In this document: in pieces, positions 1 through 9,587 of the stretch
How the letters are laid out: the number at the start of each line of letters is the position of its first letter
Position numbering within the stretch: position 1 is the stretch's first letter
Source: an uncultured Lachnospiraceae bacterium
GTDB lineage: Bacteria > Bacillota > Clostridia > Lachnospirales > Lachnospiraceae
Length of the DNA: 64,000 bases
Reading direction: 5' to 3'
NCBI GenBank assembly: GCA_910586255.1
Contig: CAJUHR010000023.1
Location: 18,300-82,299, forward strand
Translations under genes and position numbers: made by a program
The notes under the pieces: generated by a model
Database searches by the model: none
What the model saw: only the letters and a program-made list of their open reading frames with translations
Told to the model about the DNA's origin: nothing

Positions 1-2
1 TT

Positions 3-560
3 GATGAGGGCTCCTACCGGATGAGCCTGGACGGAGATGAGTTTGCCTTTACGATTGTCTCTTCTGTCAATCAGATGGAATTGTATCCGGCTCCCTTAGG
101 ACATCGCTTTGTGAAAGCACTGCGGGATGAGGAGGAGCTAAAGCTTTCCTCCGGCCGGTACGTGCCCATGGAGGAGGACGGAGTCTACCACCTGGTTATG
201 GAGGGTGAGGGAGGAGCGTCCATGGAATTTGATCTGATAAAGGACACTCAGGCGCCCGAAGCGGCGGTTACGGTCGGCAAGGGTACGGCATCCATTCAGT
301 ATCTGTCGGAGGATATTTCCCGGATTATCCTGGAAAGGGACGGGGAGGTAGTGGAGGGCTTTGCCGGTTATCAGATCAGCCAGCCCGGCAGCTACCGGCT
401 GACTGTGGCGGACCAGGCCGGAAATGAGAGCACCGCCTTTTTTACCCTTCGCTACTCGGTCAACAAATACGGAATTGTGGCAGCGGTGCTGATTCTTTTT
501 ACTATAGCCGGGGCGGTGGTATTCACCGTTCATGTGAAGAAAAATATGAAAATCCGATAA
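3..560 (+). CDS. Membrane-anchored Ig-like surface protein (5' end outside window)
   Basis: The reading frame is open from the first bases, so the start lies upstream and only about 185 C-terminal residues are seen. The visible part is beta-rich and ends in an Ig-like unit (SYRLTVADQAGN), a single hydrophobic segment (roughly the last 35 residues) and a short basic tail, typical of a surface protein anchored by its C-terminus. It is a paralogue of the protein at 8273-9400, which ends in the same way (YELRVSDRAGN, one membrane helix, RRHMRVL). It sits 18 bp before the first VirB6-like gene and appears to be in the same operon. The exact role is unknown; a structural or adhesive part of the secretion apparatus is an inference. 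Confidence 0.75.
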   Translation, partial: DEGSYRMSLDGDEFAFTIVSSVNQMELYPAPLGHRFVKALRDEEELKLSSGRYVPMEEDGVYHLVMEGEGGASMEFDLIKDTQAPEAAVTVGKGTASIQYLSEDISRIILERDGEVVEGFAGYQISQPGSYRLTVADQAGNESTAFFTLRYSVNKYGIVAAVLILFTIAGAVVFTVHVKKNMKIR

Positions 561-578
561 AAGTCTGGGGGGAGAGCC

Positions 579-1964
579 ATGCAATTTACATATCTTGCCG
601 GATCCTTTGTGGAGATGCTGCAGGGAGTTTTCCGCACTATTTTCGAGAAGGTGCTGGCTCCCATTCTGACAGAGATCCTTCAGATTTTTGTCAAATTTGT
701 GCTTCGGGTCCTGTGGGTAAGGTTTTCGGAGCTGATGCTGAATCTTCTGACCATACTCTGCTCTCTGGTGGATTTTGTGGAGAGTATATTTAACGTGTTT
801 GCCGGGGTGACCACGGTGGAGATAAACGGAAAGAAAACCTATATGCTGGATGCCTTTCTGCAGATGAAGGAGATCACCACGGCATTTACCTATATCACCG
901 TGATGGCGGTGGCGATCTGTATGATTTTTACCATCATAAAGACGGCCAAATCCATTTCCGATATGGCCTTAGAGGATAAAAATCCCATCAGCCATGTGCT
1001 TTCCAACGGGCTGAAGGCCGGGGCCACCTTCATGATCATACCTTTTTTGTGTATTTTTCTTTTACAGCTTTCCACCATGGTTACCAATCAGGTGAGCATT
1101 GCCTTTGATTCGTTCCAGGGGGGAAAGACCACCATTGGCACGGTGATTTTTCTGACTGCCGGGCTGAATGCAGACAAGGAAACCACCAAAGCCTCCAGTC
1201 CCTTTGCAGACGAGTGGGAGGAGGTGGTGGGAGATCGTGATCCCTACTTCACAGATACGGTCAGGGAGCCGTATCTGCTGGGAAAGAAGGATTACAAGAA
1301 TCTTCTCCAGGTGAGAGAGGATTTTCACGCAGGCAATTTCAATTATCTGGTGGGCTTTGTCAGCGTGATTCTGCTTCTTTTGGTGCTGTCCGGCGCGATT
1401 ATGGTGTTTATAAGACGGCTTTTTGAGTTGCTTTTATTGTATATTGTGTCGCCTCTGTTTGTCTCAACCATCCCCTTGGATGACGGTACCATGTTTGCCA
1501 AATGGAGGGAGCTGTTTGTGTCCCGTTTTTTTTCCGGCTTCGGCATTATCTTTATGATGAAATATTATATGATGCTGATTCCGGTGATCTCGGGAAAAGA
1601 CCTGGTGCTCTACAATGCAGATCTGCCGGATGCGGTGATGATCAACAATGTGCTGAAGGCTCTGATGATCATCGGAGGGGCCTGGGCTGTGTACAAGAGC
1701 CAGCATCTGATCATGCAGGTGATGAATCCGGAGGCAGCCATGGCAGACCAGCAGGCCTCTGCCATGCTGACTGGTATGATCATCGGTGCGGCCACCACGG
1801 CAGCCAGCGCGGCTACGGCGGCAGCTACGGGAGGAGCCAGTGCAGCCATGGGCGGCCTGGGGAAGGCGGCGGATGTGGCAGGAAAGGCGGCCGACATGGC
1901 GGGAAAGGCAGCCGGCGCCGTGGGAAAGGCGGCCGGCTCGGATGACGGGGCATTTCGGGGGTAG
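579..1964 (+). CDS. VirB6/TrbL-like polytopic membrane protein 1
   Basis: A 461-residue protein with about six to eight hydrophobic segments in the arrangement of VirB6/TrbL-type channel components of Gram-positive type IV secretion systems. The segment LLLLYIVSPLFVSTIPLDDG followed by a WRELFVSRFFSGFG-like motif recurs almost exactly in the next gene, so the two are tandem paralogues. The C-terminal 60 residues are Ala/Gly/Lys-rich (repeated GKAADMAGKAA units) and probably cytoplasmic and flexible. GGGGAG lies before the ATG, and the gene is followed after 15 bp by the second copy. Membership of the VirB6 superfamily rests on topology, the paralogue and the adjacent VirB4. Confidence 0.72.
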   Translation: MQFTYLAGSFVEMLQGVFRTIFEKVLAPILTEILQIFVKFVLRVLWVRFSELMLNLLTILCSLVDFVESIFNVFAGVTTVEINGKKTYMLDAFLQMKEITTAFTYITVMAVAICMIFTIIKTAKSISDMALEDKNPISHVLSNGLKAGATFMIIPFLCIFLLQLSTMVTNQVSIAFDSFQGGKTTIGTVIFLTAGLNADKETTKASSPFADEWEEVVGDRDPYFTDTVREPYLLGKKDYKNLLQVREDFHAGNFNYLVGFVSVILLLLVLSGAIMVFIRRLFELLLLYIVSPLFVSTIPLDDGTMFAKWRELFVSRFFSGFGIIFMMKYYMMLIPVISGKDLVLYNADLPDAVMINNVLKALMIIGGAWAVYKSQHLIMQVMNPEAAMADQQASAMLTGMIIGAATTAASAATAAATGGASAAMGGLGKAADVAGKAADMAGKAAGAVGKAAGSDDGAFRG

Positions 1965-1979
1965 GAAGGAGGCTGGCTT

Positions 1980-4457
1980 ATGAGATTCGTATATTTAGGG
2001 CTTTTCTCCCGGATCTGTGACTGGGTGCTGAGCCATATTTTTGAGCCGGTGTTCCGGTTTGTTTCCAATCTTTTGAACGTGGTGCTTACCTGGGTGTTTC
2101 AGGAGGTGCTGGCTCCGGTTCTGATGCCCGTTTTGCAGGGAATACTGGAGTTTGCAATCAAGCTGTGGGTGGAGATTTACAGCACCCATCTCTACCTGCT
2201 GTTTTCCGGTCTTTTAAAGCTGCTTGACTATCTGGAGACGGCCTTTGACGTGTTTATCGGTCTGCGGGACGTAACCTATAACTCCGGGGGAACCATAATT
2301 GAGGGAAGCCTCATTGAGGTGCTGATGCAGCAGAAAAACGTAAACCAGATTTTCTGGGTTCTGACTCTGGCGGGACTGGGAATTGCCATGATCCTTACCA
2401 TCATCGCCACGGCCAAGTCCGCGCTGGATTTGGATTTTGAGAATAAGCGTCCGGTGACGAAGGTTCTGGCATCCATGATGAAAACCTTTATCCAGTTTTT
2501 TATGATTCCCTTCCTGGTGTACTTTGTGCTGCGGTTGTCGGCCATTATTCTGCGGGGAGTGACAACGGCTCTCACTCCGGAGGGAACTACCTCCTTAGGG
2601 CGCATGGTGTTTGTCATCGCCTCCCTGGATGCGGCCAAGGTGGAGAATCTTAATGTATCCTCCAGTACCAGGGCAGCGAATATCGGGCCCTTAGATTCGG
2701 TCCGCAAGCCGTTCTATTTAATGAATGCCAAGGGAGTATCCTCCAAGGATTACGGAAAGCTTTCGGATGTGGGCGATGCCTTCTTTCTGGGAGAATTTGA
2801 CTATCTGATCGGCTTTATTGCGGCGATTTTTCTCCTGTTTACCATAGGAATTTGCCTGGTGATTTTTATTCAGAGGATATTTGAGCTTTTGCTCCTCTAT
2901 CTGGTCTCCCCCTATTTTGTCAGCACCATGCCTTTGGATGACGGGGAGAAGTTTAACCGGTGGCGGGAAATGTTTGTGGGAAAATGCTTTTCCGGCTTTG
3001 GATCGGCTATCGGCATGCGGCTGTTTCTTCTGGTCTGTCCCATAATTATGGGAAATGAGATCCGTCTTGCGGCCGATGCAGGTCTTGGAGGCAATGCCAG
3101 TCCGGAAATGGAATATATGATGAAGCTGTTTTTTATTGCCGGAGGAGCCTGGGCCGTGTACAAATCCGGGCCCATGATCACCTCACTTATCAGCTCCCAG
3201 GCAGGGCAGTCAGAGATGCAGACCGCCAATATGGTAGGGGGAATGCTCTATGGAAGCACCCTGGGAATGGCCATGGCTCATGGAGGAAGAGCTCTCTCCT
3301 CCATGGGAGGAAAGCTGGGGTCAAAGCTGGGAGGAAAGGCAGGAGCCGGCCTTGCCGGAAAGAAGGGCGGCGGCCTTGCAGGGGCCTCGGGCGGAGGAAA
3401 ATCCCAGGCCTTTATGGGCGACAAGAAGAAAAAAGAAAAGTGGAAGTGGAATGATATTAAGGTGAATTCTCTTAATCAGAACCGTCAGAAGGCTAAGGAT
3501 GACGCTATCCGGGCCGCAGGCGCTCTAAAGGCCGCCGGGCGGCTGAATGTGCGGGGCCGCAGAGGGGCAGGCGCTTTGAATAGAGGCGGTCTTAAGGGAG
3601 CGAAAGCTTTGGGAGCCGGAGCATTAGGAGCCGGGGGCCTTAAGGAAGCCAAAGCTCTGGGAGCCGGAGGTCTTGAGAGAGCCGGAGCATTAGGAGCCGG
3701 GGGCCTTGAGGGAACCGGAGCGTTTAGCCCGGCCGTCCCTGATAAGCAGGGGACAGAGGGTCCAAACCCGAAAAAAACCGGAGTGAAGGGCCACAATATC
3801 CATATGGGATCCTTCCTTACAAGACAGTATAATGAGGACGGCAGCATGAAATTCAGACTGATGGGCTTTGGCTACGGCCGGGACGCGGAGGGAAAAACAA
3901 ACTCCATCCGCCTGCCGGGGCTGAAGCTGAATCAGATGAAGGACGGCCACTATATGGTGAGCAAATTTTCCGCGCTTCCGGGAGTGAAGATTGCCAGGAC
4001 AGAGACCGATGCGGGAATCAAATTTTCCAGCTTAAGTCTGATGGGCTTCGGCTACAACCGGAGCGAGGAGGGGAAGGAATACCGTCTGGGCAAATCCTTG
4101 GTGGTTCAAAAGGGAGCGGACGGCAGTAGCCGGTATCAGTTGGGAAGCCAGGTAAGGACAAAGGATGCCTTTGGGGATGTCCAGTACAATCTGGGAGGTA
4201 CAACTATCCAGAAGGACGGAGACGGAAGCCGCCGGTATCAGAGGGGCGACACCTCCTATACCAGGGTCATGGGAGAAAACGGCGCCATGGACAGACAGTT
4301 TACCGGCCCGGTGACCCTCCATCTAAAGACACCGGAGAGAGGGGAGGACGGGCAGGCGGCCAAAAGCCGTCTGGAGTCCATCCGGATCGGCAGTGTGAGC
4401 TATGACCGGTCCGGGACGGTTTATGATCTCCGTGTTGGGAAAAAGCCGGAAAACTAA
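1980..4457 (+). CDS. VirB6/TrbL-like protein 2 with long C-terminal extension
   Basis: The first ~430 of 825 residues repeat the topology and motifs of the preceding gene (SPYFVSTMPLDDGEKFNRWREM, then SGFG and GGAWAVYKS). A low-complexity Gly/Ala/Leu region follows (about residues 430-590, with near-tandem GAGGLERAGAL-type units), then a beta-rich tail of about 200 residues made of short imperfect repeats (LMGFGYGRD, LMGFGYNRS; SSRYQLG, SRRYQRG). Long extensions on VirB6 proteins occur in other type IV systems, where they can be exposed at the channel; that role here is inference. The start ATG is preceded by AGGAAGGAGG. It lies between VirB6-1 and VirB4. Confidence 0.72.
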   Translation: MRFVYLGLFSRICDWVLSHIFEPVFRFVSNLLNVVLTWVFQEVLAPVLMPVLQGILEFAIKLWVEIYSTHLYLLFSGLLKLLDYLETAFDVFIGLRDVTYNSGGTIIEGSLIEVLMQQKNVNQIFWVLTLAGLGIAMILTIIATAKSALDLDFENKRPVTKVLASMMKTFIQFFMIPFLVYFVLRLSAIILRGVTTALTPEGTTSLGRMVFVIASLDAAKVENLNVSSSTRAANIGPLDSVRKPFYLMNAKGVSSKDYGKLSDVGDAFFLGEFDYLIGFIAAIFLLFTIGICLVIFIQRIFELLLLYLVSPYFVSTMPLDDGEKFNRWREMFVGKCFSGFGSAIGMRLFLLVCPIIMGNEIRLAADAGLGGNASPEMEYMMKLFFIAGGAWAVYKSGPMITSLISSQAGQSEMQTANMVGGMLYGSTLGMAMAHGGRALSSMGGKLGSKLGGKAGAGLAGKKGGGLAGASGGGKSQAFMGDKKKKEKWKWNDIKVNSLNQNRQKAKDDAIRAAGALKAAGRLNVRGRRGAGALNRGGLKGAKALGAGALGAGGLKEAKALGAGGLERAGALGAGGLEGTGAFSPAVPDKQGTEGPNPKKTGVKGHNIHMGSFLTRQYNEDGSMKFRLMGFGYGRDAEGKTNSIRLPGLKLNQMKDGHYMVSKFSALPGVKIARTETDAGIKFSSLSLMGFGYNRSEEGKEYRLGKSLVVQKGADGSSRYQLGSQVRTKDAFGDVQYNLGGTTIQKDGDGSRRYQRGDTSYTRVMGENGAMDRQFTGPVTLHLKTPERGEDGQAAKSRLESIRIGSVSYDRSGTVYDLRVGKKPEN
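3540..3730 (+). repeat. Gly/Ala-rich near-tandem coding repeat
   Basis: Repeated GGAGCCGG-type units, partly with a 33-base period, encode Gly-Ala-Leu segments (GALGAGGLKEAKAL, GAGGLERAGAL) in the linker of the second VirB6-like protein. Confidence 0.65.
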
Positions 4458-4474
4458 AGGCAGGAGGAGACTAG

Positions 4475-7165
4475 ATGAGAATCATTCCTAAGAAGACCAA
4501 GGTGGCAATGGAATTTTTTAAGGGTGTGGAGATCCCGGATGTGCTGGTGGGAATCCTTGGGATTTCCATTGTAATGTCCATATTCTTCTCCAACCTTCCG
4601 GGACGGCTGTGGCTGGGAGCGGGAATCGGGATTTTATTTGGAGCTTCCGTGATTCCCGTGGAGGGAGAGAAAGCCTACATGATGGTTTTTAACACCTTAA
4701 AGTATCTGGCCAGATACAAAAGATTCGGGGAGAGCCAGGGAAAAAAGAAAATCCCCTCGGTCCGGGACATTACTCCTTTTACCGGGGTGGACGGCAATTT
4801 TATTGAGTACGGCGGGGAGTATTTCGGGGTGGCGGTGGAAATTCCGGATGTGGAATTTCGCTTTTTCACCCTGCAGCGGCAGAATCAGGCCATTGATCAG
4901 CTGTACGGCTCCGTGCTCCGCACCATTTCCGGGACGGAAAGCGGCGCCATGGTAAAGATCGACCGCCCTGTTTTGTATGATACCTTTGTGGACACGGAAA
5001 ACAGGAAGATTCAGGAGCTTAAGGAGGCCTTTCTCAATGATCTTCTGACCGAGGAGGAGCTGACCACCCGGGTGGGGATTATCTATGACCGGATGGAGCA
5101 GATCCACATCATCAACGAGCGGGAAAAGGTCTATGTGCCCTTCCACTACCTGCTATTGTTTCACAAGGATAAGGATATGCTCATAAGCCAGGCTGAAAAT
5201 ATGATCCGCACCATGGAGATGTGCGATATGGAGTGTCATCTTCTGACGGAGAAGGAGCTGGTGGTATTTTTGAAATACAATTATACTCTTGCCTTTGACG
5301 AGCGGGAGGCAGAGGGACTTTCTAAGGAGCAGTATATGGACTGGATCCTTCCCTCTGAGATCCGGTTTAACACCCGGACGGTCAAATATGACAACATTGT
5401 GACCCACAACCTGCGGGTTACGGATTATCCCACCATTGTGGGAAACGCCTGGGGAAACCGGCTTTTCAACCGGCCCAGCACCCGGGTGGTGCTGAAAATG
5501 CGGATGGTGGACCGGTATAAGGGAATCCGCCAGATTGATCGGGCTATTGACGAGCTGCGGGAGCAGGCCAACTCCACGGGAAAGACCAGCCGTCTCATGG
5601 AGCTGCAGACCCATGTGGACACCTTAGCGGAGGTTTTGGCACTTTTGCAGAGCGACAATGAGACTCTGCTGGATGTGAATATCTATGTTACGGCCTTTGA
5701 CTATGAATTGTCCCAGCAGCTTCTGGAGGGGAAGGGTCCAAAGAAAAACACCGCCACGGTCTCCTTAAAAAAGCAGATTCGCAGGGAACTGTCGGAGGAG
5801 AGCTTCCGCAGCAGCGACAATTATATGCAGCAGTTTGAGGCCTACGCCTCCTCCTGCATCTCCGGCTTTGACGCCTACAAGAGAAGCAGCCGGGGAATCC
5901 ATTCCAGCTCTGTGGCGGCGGCATTTCCCTATGTGAACAAGAGCTTAAGCGACAGCAACGGGGTCTGTATCGGGCGGAGCGGAGGAAAGCCGGTGTTCAT
6001 TGACTTTTTTGTCCGCAACAAGGAGCGGGTCAACAGCAATATGGTGGTCATCGGAAAGTCGGGAAGCGGAAAATCCTATGCCACCAAGACCATATTGGCC
6101 AATCTGGCGGCGGACAACAGTAAAATTTTTATTCTGGACCCGGAAAACGAGTATTTCGGGCTGGCCAAAAACCTAAACGGCAAGGTGATCGATGTGGGGA
6201 GCGCCACCCAGGGACGGCTAAATCCCTTCCATATTATTACCAGCTTGTCCGATGAGGACGAAAGTGAGGAGGAGGCGGTCAATACCAGCTTTAACACCCA
6301 TCTGCAGTTTTTGGAGGAGTTTTACCGGCAGATTTTGCCTGGTATTGAGCCGGATGCCCTGGAGTATCTGAACAATATTACGGTCCGCATGTATGAGGCT
6401 AAGGGGATTGACGCGGAGACGGATTTAAGCGGGCTGTCTCCGGAGGATTATCCCATTTTTGACGACCTGTACGACAAGATCGTCAATGATTATCAGATGG
6501 CAAGCGGAGAGTACAGCAAGGAGAATCTGCGGGTGCTTTTAAATTATATATCCAAGTTCGCCACCGGCGGCAGAAATGCTCTCCTTTGGAACGGGGAGGC
6601 CTCCATAAGCACCAACGAGAATTTTATTGTGTTTAATTTTCAGTCCCTTTTGGCCAACAAGAACAATACCATTGCCAATGCCCAGATGCTTCTGGTGCTT
6701 AAGTGGCTGGACAATGAGATTATTAAGAACCGGGACTACAATATCCGGTACGGGGCTTCCCGAAAGATTATTGTGGTGATCGATGAGGCCCATGTGTTCA
6801 TTGACAGCAAGTATCCCATTGCCCTTGATTTTATGTATCAGCTGGCCAAGCGGATCCGTAAGTATAATGGGATGCAGATTATTATCACCCAGAATATTGC
6901 GGACTTTGTAGGGTCGGAGGAGCTGACCAGAAAGTCCACGGCCATTATCAACGCGTGCCAGTATTCCTTTATTTTTCCGCTTTCTCCCAATGATATGCAT
7001 GATTTGTGCAAGCTGTATGAGAAGGCGGGAGCCATCAACGAGAGCGAGCAGGAGGAGATTGTGAACAACGGAAGAGGAAGAGCCTTTGTGGTCACATCTC
7101 CCTCCTCCAGGACAGGGATTGATATTGTGGCGTCTGAGGATATGGAGCGGTTGTTTACCGTTTGA
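4475..7165 (+). CDS. VirB4-family secretion ATPase with fused PrgI-like membrane region
   Basis: An 896-residue ATPase that powers assembly or substrate movement in type IV secretion. Two hydrophobic segments at about residues 20-70 match the PrgI/VirB3-like membrane part often fused to or preceding VirB4 in Gram-positive systems. The Walker A motif GKSGSGKS is at residues 527-534 and the Walker B IIVVIDEAHVF places the acidic pair at D770/E771. A late ITQNIADFVGSEE segment is typical of the VirB4/TrbE family. Length is normal and the frame is intact. AGGAGGAG precedes the ATG. It anchors the identification of the whole cluster. Confidence 0.93.
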   Translation: MRIIPKKTKVAMEFFKGVEIPDVLVGILGISIVMSIFFSNLPGRLWLGAGIGILFGASVIPVEGEKAYMMVFNTLKYLARYKRFGESQGKKKIPSVRDITPFTGVDGNFIEYGGEYFGVAVEIPDVEFRFFTLQRQNQAIDQLYGSVLRTISGTESGAMVKIDRPVLYDTFVDTENRKIQELKEAFLNDLLTEEELTTRVGIIYDRMEQIHIINEREKVYVPFHYLLLFHKDKDMLISQAENMIRTMEMCDMECHLLTEKELVVFLKYNYTLAFDEREAEGLSKEQYMDWILPSEIRFNTRTVKYDNIVTHNLRVTDYPTIVGNAWGNRLFNRPSTRVVLKMRMVDRYKGIRQIDRAIDELREQANSTGKTSRLMELQTHVDTLAEVLALLQSDNETLLDVNIYVTAFDYELSQQLLEGKGPKKNTATVSLKKQIRRELSEESFRSSDNYMQQFEAYASSCISGFDAYKRSSRGIHSSSVAAAFPYVNKSLSDSNGVCIGRSGGKPVFIDFFVRNKERVNSNMVVIGKSGSGKSYATKTILANLAADNSKIFILDPENEYFGLAKNLNGKVIDVGSATQGRLNPFHIITSLSDEDESEEEAVNTSFNTHLQFLEEFYRQILPGIEPDALEYLNNITVRMYEAKGIDAETDLSGLSPEDYPIFDDLYDKIVNDYQMASGEYSKENLRVLLNYISKFATGGRNALLWNGEASISTNENFIVFNFQSLLANKNNTIANAQMLLVLKWLDNEIIKNRDYNIRYGASRKIIVVIDEAHVFIDSKYPIALDFMYQLAKRIRKYNGMQIIITQNIADFVGSEELTRKSTAIINACQYSFIFPLSPNDMHDLCKLYEKAGAINESEQEEIVNNGRGRAFVVTSPSSRTGIDIVASEDMERLFTV

Positions 7166-7192
7166 GAATTTTGTGGGAAAGGACTTAAGCGT

Positions 7193-7933
7193 ATGAGATC
7201 ACGTTGGTTTAGAGCAGGGAGACTGGCCACGGTTCTGGCAGTGCTGGCGCTGGGGATCGCCGGGTGCTCGGGAAAAAAGAAGGATGAGGTGGAGCTCATC
7301 CGGCAGTCAGGTGTTCTGCGGGTGGCTTTGGTTGACACAGGCAGCGGCTTTACCTCGGTGAAGGGAAACGAGCCGGTGGGAGTGGAGCCGGAGCTGGCTT
7401 CCTATGTGGGGGAGATGCTGGGCGTGTCCACGGAGTTTTTGGTGTGCGGACGGCAGGAGGCATTGGAGAAGGTGGCCGCGGGAGAGGCGGATATCGGCAT
7501 GGGGTGCATTAGCCGGGAGGGAGACTTTTCGGATAAATACCGGCTGTCGGATGTGTACGGGAAGGGATTTTGTTATGTGGTTACCATAAAGGGGGATTTT
7601 GTGGGTACAATCGGCGGTCTTAATGAAAGAACTGTGGGGGTTGAGCAAAATCTCAATGAGGTTACAAAGAGCCTTCTGTACGCGGCGGAGGGGATTTCCC
7701 TGGCGGACTATTCGGATTCGGGGCAGGCGGCAGAGGATTTGAAGGAGGGAAGGATTCAGGGATATGTGTGCTATGAGAAGCAGGCCAGGGCCCTTTTGGA
7801 GGACGAAGATTTACAGGTGCAGAATCTGATGAATCTGGAACAGGAGGAGTATGTGATTGTGGCGCCGGCGGGCAGCGACAAGCTGGTGAGCGGGATCAAT
7901 ACCCTGATCCGGCAGTTTCTGGAGGAACGCTGA
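7193..7933 (+). CDS. Orphan family-3 solute-binding lipoprotein
   Basis: A 246-residue exported lipoprotein: basic N-terminus, hydrophobic core and lipobox LGIAGC with the acylated Cys at about residue 25. The mature part follows the family-3 periplasmic binding-protein fold (SGVLRVALVD near the start, EADIGMG in the middle, GSDKLVSGINTLI near the end), as in amino-acid receptors. No ABC permease or ATPase is nearby; the gene lies 27 bp after virB4 and before other apparatus genes. A sensing or structural role at the cell surface rather than nutrient uptake is an inference. The fold assignment is secure, the ligand unknown. Confidence 0.82.
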   Translation: MRSRWFRAGRLATVLAVLALGIAGCSGKKKDEVELIRQSGVLRVALVDTGSGFTSVKGNEPVGVEPELASYVGEMLGVSTEFLVCGRQEALEKVAAGEADIGMGCISREGDFSDKYRLSDVYGKGFCYVVTIKGDFVGTIGGLNERTVGVEQNLNEVTKSLLYAAEGISLADYSDSGQAAEDLKEGRIQGYVCYEKQARALLEDEDLQVQNLMNLEQEEYVIVAPAGSDKLVSGINTLIRQFLEER

Positions 7934-7961
7934 GACTTGGACGGTTACGAGGAGGTAGCAT

Positions 7962-8276
7962 ATGGCGTATTTTGACAGTTCCAAGAACCGGGCAATGTGG
8001 GAGATTGAGCTGGCGGCCCTGCGCCGGGAAAAGGCGGCAAGGAGGCAGGCCGGCGCCGCGGATACAGGGCGGCAGGAGACCATGGTGAAGCAGTCGCAGG
8101 CAGTGATCCGGATGACCTATCAGGAGCTTCTTAAGGAGGAGGCGGAGGCCTCGAAGAAGGAGACATCACGGAACCGGACAGCTGCGGCTTTAGAGAAATC
8201 TGCCGGGATGAGACAGGAGCGGGCCGGTGAAAAAAGTCCGGAGGAAAAGTTTGAAAAGGCCGGAGGACGCGGATGA
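7962..8276 (+). CDS. Small charged cytoplasmic protein of the secretion operon
   Basis: A 104-residue hydrophilic protein rich in Glu, Lys, Arg and Ala, likely helical or coiled-coil, with no signal peptide or membrane segment. A strong GAGGAGG site sits before the ATG and its stop overlaps the next start by four bases (ATGA), so it is translationally coupled to the Ig-like protein at 8273. I recognise no domain. A cytoplasmic assembly or chaperone role is possible but unsupported beyond position. Confidence 0.7.
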   Translation: MAYFDSSKNRAMWEIELAALRREKAARRQAGAADTGRQETMVKQSQAVIRMTYQELLKEEAEASKKETSRNRTAAALEKSAGMRQERAGEKSPEEKFEKAGGRG

Positions 8277-9400
8277 AGATGGGAAAATGGGGGAGAGGCT
8301 TTGGAATCGGGCTTTGGATTATTTTGTGGGCCGGAAGCTTTTCTGCCATGGCAGGGGTGACAGAGGAAGGGCCGATCCGGAAAAATTTGGTAAAGCCCGG
8401 CAGCATGGCAGCAGAGACGATGACAGCAGAGCCCTTGGAGGATTCCCGGGAGGACAGTCTTTGGGAGGGAGATATAGCCGGTCCGGACAGTGAGGAGGAG
8501 GCAGAGGTACAGCGGATTATTGAAGAGTATCTGGATGCCATGGAAAATGTGCCGGGAGAGGCGGCGGAGGCAGAGCTTGTGCAGCCTTCACTGGAAATGA
8601 GTGTCCGGGGTCAGGGGCTGGAATACCGTCTTCCGGACGGAAGCGTCTTTTTTTCCAGTGTGCCCAACGGGATGATTACCGGCGAGCCGGTGGAATTTCG
8701 CCCGCCGGACAATGCATTGTCTTTGATTCAGGTGGATGATGAGCTGGCGGCCATGCAGAGCAGAGAGCGTTTTACAGAGCCGGGAAGTTATCGGATACGC
8801 ATGCTGTGCTACAGTCCTTTAAAGGGACGGGAAATCAATTATACGGTGTATGAGGTGCTGTTTTATTTTACTATTTTAGAGCCGGTTACCCGTCAGGTGG
8901 GTGTAGTGCAGGCGCCGGAGGGATTTGTGATTACCGGTGTGCGAAAGGACGGAAGCCGGCAGGAGCCAGACAGCGGACGGTGCGTGTTTTTGCAGGAGGA
9001 CGGGGTCTACGAGATTGACTACGAAAAGGAGGAGGGGCAGCCTCTTAAGCTTAAGACCCGGCTGGCGCGGGACACCACGGCGCCGTTTCTCAATTTTTCT
9101 CAGGAGGTGGGAAGGGACGCGGTTCCCTCACCTCTATCCTTTCAGCCATCGGAGCCGGACTGCACCATCCGGATGCTCTATAACGGAAGCAGCGGGTATG
9201 CGGTGAGCAATACTCTCACAACAGCCGGAATCTATGAGCTGAGGGTTTCGGATAGGGCAGGCAACAGCCGGTCCTATCAGGTGCGTATCCGGCAGACCTA
9301 TGAGCTTATGGATTATCGTCTGATGCTCATGGGAGTTGTCCTTTTTGGGGGGATCGTCCTTTGGATGTTTTTTTTAAGAAGGCATATGAGGGTTTTGTAG
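8273..9400 (+). CDS. Exported Ig-like protein with C-terminal membrane anchor
   Basis: A 375-residue protein with a signal peptide (cleavage probable after SFSAMA, about residue 27), an acidic linker to about residue 90, beta-rich extracellular domains, and a C-terminal helix (about 340-365) followed by RRHMRVL, giving an outside-facing anchored protein. The last Ig-like unit (GIYELRVSDRAGNSRSYQV) matches the one in the partial gene at 3-560, so the two are paralogues bracketing the VirB6/VirB4 genes. The start overlaps the preceding stop by four bases. Function unknown; probably an external apparatus or adhesion component. Confidence 0.78.
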   Translation: MKMGKWGRGFGIGLWIILWAGSFSAMAGVTEEGPIRKNLVKPGSMAAETMTAEPLEDSREDSLWEGDIAGPDSEEEAEVQRIIEEYLDAMENVPGEAAEAELVQPSLEMSVRGQGLEYRLPDGSVFFSSVPNGMITGEPVEFRPPDNALSLIQVDDELAAMQSRERFTEPGSYRIRMLCYSPLKGREINYTVYEVLFYFTILEPVTRQVGVVQAPEGFVITGVRKDGSRQEPDSGRCVFLQEDGVYEIDYEKEEGQPLKLKTRLARDTTAPFLNFSQEVGRDAVPSPLSFQPSEPDCTIRMLYNGSSGYAVSNTLTTAGIYELRVSDRAGNSRSYQVRIRQTYELMDYRLMLMGVVLFGGIVLWMFFLRRHMRVL

Positions 9401-9587
9401 AGACAGAGAAGGAACTGTTTTCCACAGACAATTTAGAGAAAGTAGCGATTTCCGGGAGGAGCGGGGCAGCCCCGGACCGACAGCCCGGGGGCACATTCCG
9501 GCAGACCTGGTCGGATGCAAAGGTTCATACCCGGGAACGTTGCTATATATTTACTTCCAATTAAAATCAAACAAGGAGGAATTGAGT

